Below are positions 59,673 to 64,000 of a DNA stretch of 64,000 nt, one piece after another. The position numbers and the translations under genes were made by a program. Origin of the DNA: Paraburkholderia phenoliruptrix. GTDB taxonomy: Bacteria > Pseudomonadota > Gammaproteobacteria > Burkholderiales > Burkholderiaceae. The stretch lies in contig NZ_CADIKB010000007.1 of the NCBI RefSeq assembly GCF_902859825.1, forward strand, positions 124,001 to 188,000. The letters are read 5' to 3'. Each line of letters begins with the position of its first letter. The stretch's first letter is position 1. Below the pieces are notes generated by a model. It did not search any database and had not been told where the DNA came from. It saw only the letters and a program-made list of their open reading frames with translations.

Positions 59673-60632
59673 ATGAACATGAAGCTGCCGGCCGTCTCCT
59701 TACGCTTCTTCGTGCTGCTCCGTGACGGCTCAGCGCGCGCCAGGTCATGGGTTAAGCGCGCAGCGATGGCCCGCTTGCCGCTTGCAGCGATCGAACCGCT
59801 TGCCTCCACCTTTTGGAGTATCGCTGCGCTTGCACGTGCGCGCACCCGTTGGGAAGGCATGTGCCGGCTGGATATAGGCCGGAACGTCCTCAACCTGACG
59901 TTGCCCCGCTCCAACAGCGTTGCTGCCGGCCGCGTTCGTGAGCGCCTGATCGACCAGCGGATATATTTCGGCCGGCTGGCGCGCGGAAAAGAAGCATGGC
60001 CGGACTTGCAGGCAATTGCACGTGCGCTCGCCCGCAAAATCGCTCAATTGCGCGTCACGGAGCCCGAGCGGCCTGTCATCGTATCGCCGTTTCACTATGT
60101 ATCGCAGTACGCGAACATCTACGTGATCGACGAATTGCGGGCGCTGCTCGAGCTGGAGTCGATCGCCGTCGTGTCCGGCGTGCCGCGCAATCTATATGGC
60201 GACGATCAGGCGCTTATCCCGGGTGTCACCGTGCTGTATACGTACGGCGAGGACGACCGCAACGGCCTGGGCCTTCGCGTCGCGCGGGCGTTGAAGCGCA
60301 GCGGCGTCGCAGTGCTGTTTGCCGACGTGCCGCCCTTTACGCTGCACCGGTATCCGATGGAGACGGTGAGTGTCTCGATGTTCGGGCGGGACGCGCGCAT
60401 TCATCACGGCGTGTTTCGCCTTGGCGCCCAATTCGACGCGATCTTGTTGCCGTTCTATCTGCGTTTTGCGCGCGGCCGCTTCAGTGCGGAAGTGTTCGAC
60501 CCGTTGCCGCTTGCCATGACCGGCGCACCGCAACAGGTGGCGCGATATATCGAAGCCGCGGTGGCCGACAACTACGGGGACTGGCTGGTCGCCGGGCATC
60601 CGTCGATGTATTCGTTCGCGCCCGCTCGCTGA
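59673..60632 (+). CDS. Putative divergent LpxL/HtrB-like acyltransferase in the peptide cluster
   Basis: A 319-residue protein. I do not recognise it with certainty. Residues about 120-300 read like the lysophospholipid/lauroyl acyltransferase fold: VIVSPFHYVSQYANIYV in the place of the catalytic box, then SGVAVLFADVPPF, SMFGRDARIHHGVFRLGAQF and LPFYLRFARGRFSAEVF. The expected HX4D/E acid is not there (Tyr at +5 of the His), so activity may differ. The N-terminal 100 residues are basic. It lies between the peptide precursor and the export genes, hence a candidate tailoring or immunity protein. No Shine-Dalgarno is evident; translation may depend on the upstream gene. Confidence 0.55.
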   Translation: MNMKLPAVSLRFFVLLRDGSARARSWVKRAAMARLPLAAIEPLASTFWSIAALARARTRWEGMCRLDIGRNVLNLTLPRSNSVAAGRVRERLIDQRIYFGRLARGKEAWPDLQAIARALARKIAQLRVTEPERPVIVSPFHYVSQYANIYVIDELRALLELESIAVVSGVPRNLYGDDQALIPGVTVLYTYGEDDRNGLGLRVARALKRSGVAVLFADVPPFTLHRYPMETVSVSMFGRDARIHHGVFRLGAQFDAILLPFYLRFARGRFSAEVFDPLPLAMTGAPQQVARYIEAAVADNYGDWLVAGHPSMYSFAPAR

Positions 60633-60754
60633 ACCATTTCGACGTCCGGCGGCTTCCACACATCCGGCACGAAGGGCGCTTGGGCCGTATTTTCGCTGCG
60701 CTTTTCGCGAGCACTCGCAACAACAACCCGGCTCGCATCCGACCGCAATAGTTT

Positions 60755-61948
60755 ATGCAACCTACTCATCTCCCGCAGTTCAGGGACGTTTCCTGGCGTT
60801 GGCTCGCCTACGTGGCGTCCACGCTCGTCGTCGGCGCGGTCGTTTTTGCGTTTGTTCATGAAGTCGAGTTGAAACAGGACGTGCGCGCGGAGATCGTGTC
60901 GCCGTCGGAAATCAAGGTTCAGGGGCTGAGCGGGCTTGTCTCCGAGATTTACGTCACGAGCCCGGCACGGGTCGAGCAGGGCGCGCCGCTGTTCCGGCTG
61001 GAACGCGATCTGTCTCTGGCAAGCGATGGCCGGCAGCGGCCGGCTTTCGACGAACACGCGCGCGACGAGCAGATCCGCACGAGCGAAGCGCAATATCTGC
61101 AGCGCAAGGCCGATCTGTCGGCGCAACGCGACGCTGCGCGGCTCGCCGCTGAAAGCCGTCGCGCGGAAATTGCGGCGCTCGACGAGCAATCGGGCCAGAA
61201 CCGGCAACTCGCCGCCGAAGCGCAACGCGCGCTCGCGCGGCTCGATTCGGTGTCGGATTACGTCACCGCGGACCGCATCGAGCAGGCGAGGGCGCTGACC
61301 CACGAGACCAAGGTGTCGGTCGCGCAAAGCGCGGCGCGGCGCCAGCAACTCAACGCCGAACTGGCGGCGACGCTCGCCACGCACGCGAGCCTCGAAGCGC
61401 AACTTGCCGAACTCTCCGCGCGTTACGCACGCGAACTGCAGGACATTCGCATGCGCTTCGAGCAGATTCGCCAGGACGCGACCATTTCTGCGCCGAAAGC
61501 CGGCGTCGTCACATTCTCCGGCCTCGTCCGCGGCCGCACGCTTGCGCCGGACGACGTCGCGCTTGTCATTTCAACAGGAGGAAAGGAACCGCTGCGCGCC
61601 GCGTTGCGCATTCCTTCGCGCCGGCGCGGCTTCGTGCGCGAAGGGCAGGTGGTGCGGCTCAAGCTCGACGCTTTCCCGTACGCGAAGTTCGGCAGCTACG
61701 CGGCCCGCATCGATTCTATTTCGCGAACCACGGTGCGTTCGGCCATCTCGCCGACCGGCCCTTCGGGCGCGCACGGCGGAGAAGGCGATTACATGGCCTG
61801 GGCCACGCTGAGCGACGACCAGTTCAGATTCGAGCGGCAGCGCTTTGACATCCTGCCGGGCATGACGGCGACGGCGAGCATCGTGATCGAGCGCCGCACC
61901 ATCGCCGAATGGGTGCTCGCGCCGCTTTTCCGCATCCTGCGGGGATGA
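60755..61948 (+). CDS. HlyD-family membrane fusion protein of the peptide exporter
   Basis: A 397-residue periplasmic adaptor. One membrane helix (residues 14-34) is followed by a biotinyl-lipoyl half (VQGLSGLVSEIYVTSPARVEQGAPLFRLE), a long coiled coil (about 100-240), the second half (ISAPKAGVVTFSGLVRG) and a beta-barrel domain. This matches CvaA/HlyD adaptors of peptide exporters. It needs an outer-membrane TolC-like channel not seen in the window. It overlaps the ABC gene by ATGA. Confidence 0.92.
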   Translation: MQPTHLPQFRDVSWRWLAYVASTLVVGAVVFAFVHEVELKQDVRAEIVSPSEIKVQGLSGLVSEIYVTSPARVEQGAPLFRLERDLSLASDGRQRPAFDEHARDEQIRTSEAQYLQRKADLSAQRDAARLAAESRRAEIAALDEQSGQNRQLAAEAQRALARLDSVSDYVTADRIEQARALTHETKVSVAQSAARRQQLNAELAATLATHASLEAQLAELSARYARELQDIRMRFEQIRQDATISAPKAGVVTFSGLVRGRTLAPDDVALVISTGGKEPLRAALRIPSRRRGFVREGQVVRLKLDAFPYAKFGSYAARIDSISRTTVRSAISPTGPSGAHGGEGDYMAWATLSDDQFRFERQRFDILPGMTATASIVIERRTIAEWVLAPLFRILRG

Positions 61949-64000
61949 CCATGCGCGCCATCTATCAAAATGAAGTCGCCGAATGCGGCTACGCGTGCCT
62001 GGCCATGGTTCTGTCGCACTTCGGCCGCGCTGTGGAGGTGCGCGAGTTGCAGGCGTTCAGGCCCATCTCGGCGAACGGTTTGACGCTCATGGACCTGTAC
62101 GACGTCGCGGTCGAATTCGGTCTCGCAGTGCAGGCGTACCGTTTTGACGCCGGCGACTTGCCGGCCATCAAACGCAGTTCGATCCTGCACTTCGGCGGCG
62201 CGCATTTCGTGGTGTTCGAGAAGTGCGCTCGCGGCTACGTGCAGGTTATCGACCCGGCGAGCGGCCGGCGGCGCATCGCCATGGACACCTTCGTCGCGAA
62301 TGTGTCCGGCTATCTGCTCGAATGCGCGGCCACGCCGGACATGCCGCGCGTGCGCAGCAGGTCGCGCGTGCCGCAGGCGCTCGCTCGGGTGCGCTCGCTC
62401 AATCCGCAACTCGCCGCCCAGATCGCGAAGGTCATGTTCGTCGCGCTCGGCAGCCAGTTCGCGATCCTCGCCATGCCGTATCTCGGCAACCTGCTGCTCG
62501 ACGACGTAGTGGCCGCCGACAACCTCAATCTGCTGAACGTGCTCATGCTGACGTTCGGCGGCATCTTCGCGACAGGTGCGTTGAGCCAATACGTGCAGAC
62601 TTATCTCGTCGAGCTTCTGCACGGTTTCGTGCAGATGAACATGACCGAGGGCATCGTCGCAAAATTGTTGCGCAACCCGATCCCGTATTTCGAGAAGCGC
62701 CACGTCGGCGATCTGTTCGCGCGAGTCAAGGCGCAGGACGAAATCAGCGTTTTCTCGACGCGCACGGCGATCTCGGCGGCCATCGACATCGCCGTCGGCA
62801 TGCTCGCTCTGGCGTTGATGCTGGTGCAAAGCCCGCAACTGACGCTGATTGCGTTGTTGATCTTCATGATCTACGTGGCGGTGGCTTTTGCGCTTTTTGC
62901 GCGCATGCGCGACACCCATGCGCTCGTCCTCGAAGAATCGGCGCGCTGTGACGACACGCTCATTGAAACGATTCGCGCGGCGTCGCTCATTAAACTGTCG
63001 CAGGGCGAGACGCGGCGTACCGCAATGTTCATGACGAAATACCGCGCATACATCGCGGCGCTCGTGCAGAACAGCCGGCTCGCAAGCGCACGCGACGCGA
63101 TTCTGAAGCTGATCGACTATGCGGACATGATCGCGGTGAGCTGGTTCGCCGCGCGCCTGATGCTGGGCGGTGCCATCTCCGTCGGTGTGTTCTATTCGTT
63201 TTTGATTTACAAGTCGTTGCTGTCGGAGCGCTTTGCCCGGGCCGTCAACGCGGCGTTCGACTATTTCATGCTGAGTGTGCCGGTCGCGCGCGTGAGCGAT
63301 ATCGTCGATTGCGAGGCGGAGCGCTATACGCCGCCGGCCGACCTGCATAAGGCCGTCGAGGTGCGCAGATTCGAGCGCATCGACGTGCGCGGCATCACGT
63401 TTCGTTACGGCGTGTCCGATCAGCCTGTGCTGAAAGACGCGAGCATCGTGATTCGCAGGGGCGACAAGATCGTGATCACCGGCGCGTCGGGAAGCGGCAA
63501 GTCGACGCTCTTCAAACTGCTGGCGGCGGCCGAGCCGCTGCAGGAGGGCGAGATCGCGTTGAATGGGATCGCCGCTGCGAATCTCAGTGTCGACGAAATC
63601 CGCCGGCATGCGGTTCACATGCGACAAGGCGATCTGATCCTGCATGGCTCGATTGCGGACAATGTGTCGCTTTTCAGCGGCAATGCCGACGAAGCGCGGA
63701 TTCACGCGTTGTTGGACGACGTCGGCCTGCTCGCCGATGTCATGCGTTTGCCGATGCGCACGCGCACGGTGATCAGCGACACGATCGCCAATATTTCCGC
63801 GGGTCAGCGCCAGCGTCTGCTGCTTGCGCGCGCGTTGTACCAGCAGCGCGAATTGCTGCTGCTCGACGAGCCGACTTCCAATCTCGATCCCGCGTCGGCG
63901 CGGCGTGTCGTCGACTTGCTGCTGCGTCTGGATCGCACGGTCGTGGTCATCACGCATGACATGGCGCTGGCAGCGGCGTTCGGCACGCGTTATCGGCTGG
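61945..64000 (+). CDS. C39-peptidase ABC transporter of the bacteriocin-exporter type (3' end outside window)
   Basis: About 685 residues visible, nearly complete. Residues 1-135 are a C39 peptidase that cuts double-glycine leaders: the nucleophile is the Cys in NEVAECGYACLAM, the His is in HFGGAHFVVF and the Asp in VIDPASG. Six membrane helices follow (about 165-445). The ATPase has Walker A GASGSGKST, signature ISAGQRQRLLLA, Walker B LLLLDEPTSNLD and the H-loop ITHD. It resembles CvaB/RaxB. The substrate is probably the peptide at 59490. Start 61945 overlaps the hlyD stop; the ATG at 61951 is equally possible. Confidence 0.94.
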   Translation, partial: MTMRAIYQNEVAECGYACLAMVLSHFGRAVEVRELQAFRPISANGLTLMDLYDVAVEFGLAVQAYRFDAGDLPAIKRSSILHFGGAHFVVFEKCARGYVQVIDPASGRRRIAMDTFVANVSGYLLECAATPDMPRVRSRSRVPQALARVRSLNPQLAAQIAKVMFVALGSQFAILAMPYLGNLLLDDVVAADNLNLLNVLMLTFGGIFATGALSQYVQTYLVELLHGFVQMNMTEGIVAKLLRNPIPYFEKRHVGDLFARVKAQDEISVFSTRTAISAAIDIAVGMLALALMLVQSPQLTLIALLIFMIYVAVAFALFARMRDTHALVLEESARCDDTLIETIRAASLIKLSQGETRRTAMFMTKYRAYIAALVQNSRLASARDAILKLIDYADMIAVSWFAARLMLGGAISVGVFYSFLIYKSLLSERFARAVNAAFDYFMLSVPVARVSDIVDCEAERYTPPADLHKAVEVRRFERIDVRGITFRYGVSDQPVLKDASIVIRRGDKIVITGASGSGKSTLFKLLAAAEPLQEGEIALNGIAAANLSVDEIRRHAVHMRQGDLILHGSIADNVSLFSGNADEARIHALLDDVGLLADVMRLPMRTRTVISDTIANISAGQRQRLLLARALYQQRELLLLDEPTSNLDPASARRVVDLLLRLDRTVVVITHDMALAAAFGTRYRL

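Noticed and set aside
59540-59725. 61-codon frame overlapping the peptide gene in another phase
   Set aside because: It passes through the hairpin and into the next gene, with no leader motif. The 59490 frame has the Gly-Gly leader.

Overview
The window looks like a chromosomal stretch of a high-GC betaproteobacterium of the Burkholderiaceae, most likely Paraburkholderia or Burkholderia. This rests on gene content (DUF2968 and DUF4136 proteins, an fds-type formate dehydrogenase, a TPR/GT9-like protein, an aryl polyene cluster) and on base composition. No rRNA, intact tRNA, insertion sequence, prophage or CRISPR array was seen.

Layout. 1-4.4 kb: 3'-truncated pepN, a DUF4136 lipoprotein, and a TMEM165/GDT1 manganese exporter with a probable yybP-ykoY riboswitch leader. 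4.9-24.3 kb: a large aryl polyene (APE, xanthomonadin/flexirubin-like) cluster. Its core is one head-to-tail, mostly overlapping run of genes: chain-length factor, acyltransferase, two ACPs, membrane protein, aryl ligase fused to a dehydratase, glycosyltransferase-acyltransferase, aromatic ammonia lyase, thioesterase, LolA-like carrier, MMPL exporter, KS, dehydratase, ketoreductase, KS, KS. Two paralogous exported proteins, a methyltransferase and a flavin halogenase-like enzyme follow. 24.3-32.0 kb: a minus-strand purine catabolism locus (xdhA, xdhB, xdhC, adenine/adenosine deaminase, guaD). 32.4-37.4 kb: dsbB, then an amidase, a GntR regulator, an MFS carrier and a DUF2848 protein that look like one catabolic locus. 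37.5-46 kb: a CPA2 antiporter, a C26 peptidase with a long disordered leader, a DUF2968 protein, a membrane protein of unknown function, a GNAT and an MHS-family carboxylate carrier. 46-51.5 kb: a TPR/GT9-like protein, an ArsR-CDF metal efflux pair with a clear operator, and a flavin monooxygenase. 51.5-58 kb: the fdsGBA-D formate dehydrogenase operon and a divergent ModE-type regulator. 58-59 kb: two small exported proteins.

The least ordinary part is 59.0-64.0 kb. An AT-rich, palindrome-bearing intergenic region leads to a 43-codon gene, missing from standard ORF length cut-offs, for a peptide with a double-glycine leader and a Cys/Lys-rich core. It is followed by a strong intercistronic hairpin, a protein that I read as a divergent LpxL-like acyltransferase, an HlyD adaptor and a C39-peptidase ABC transporter cut by the window end. 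This has the layout of a secreted bacteriocin or RiPP system, with an unusual acyltransferase-like gene next to the precursor. It is my best candidate for an undescribed system.
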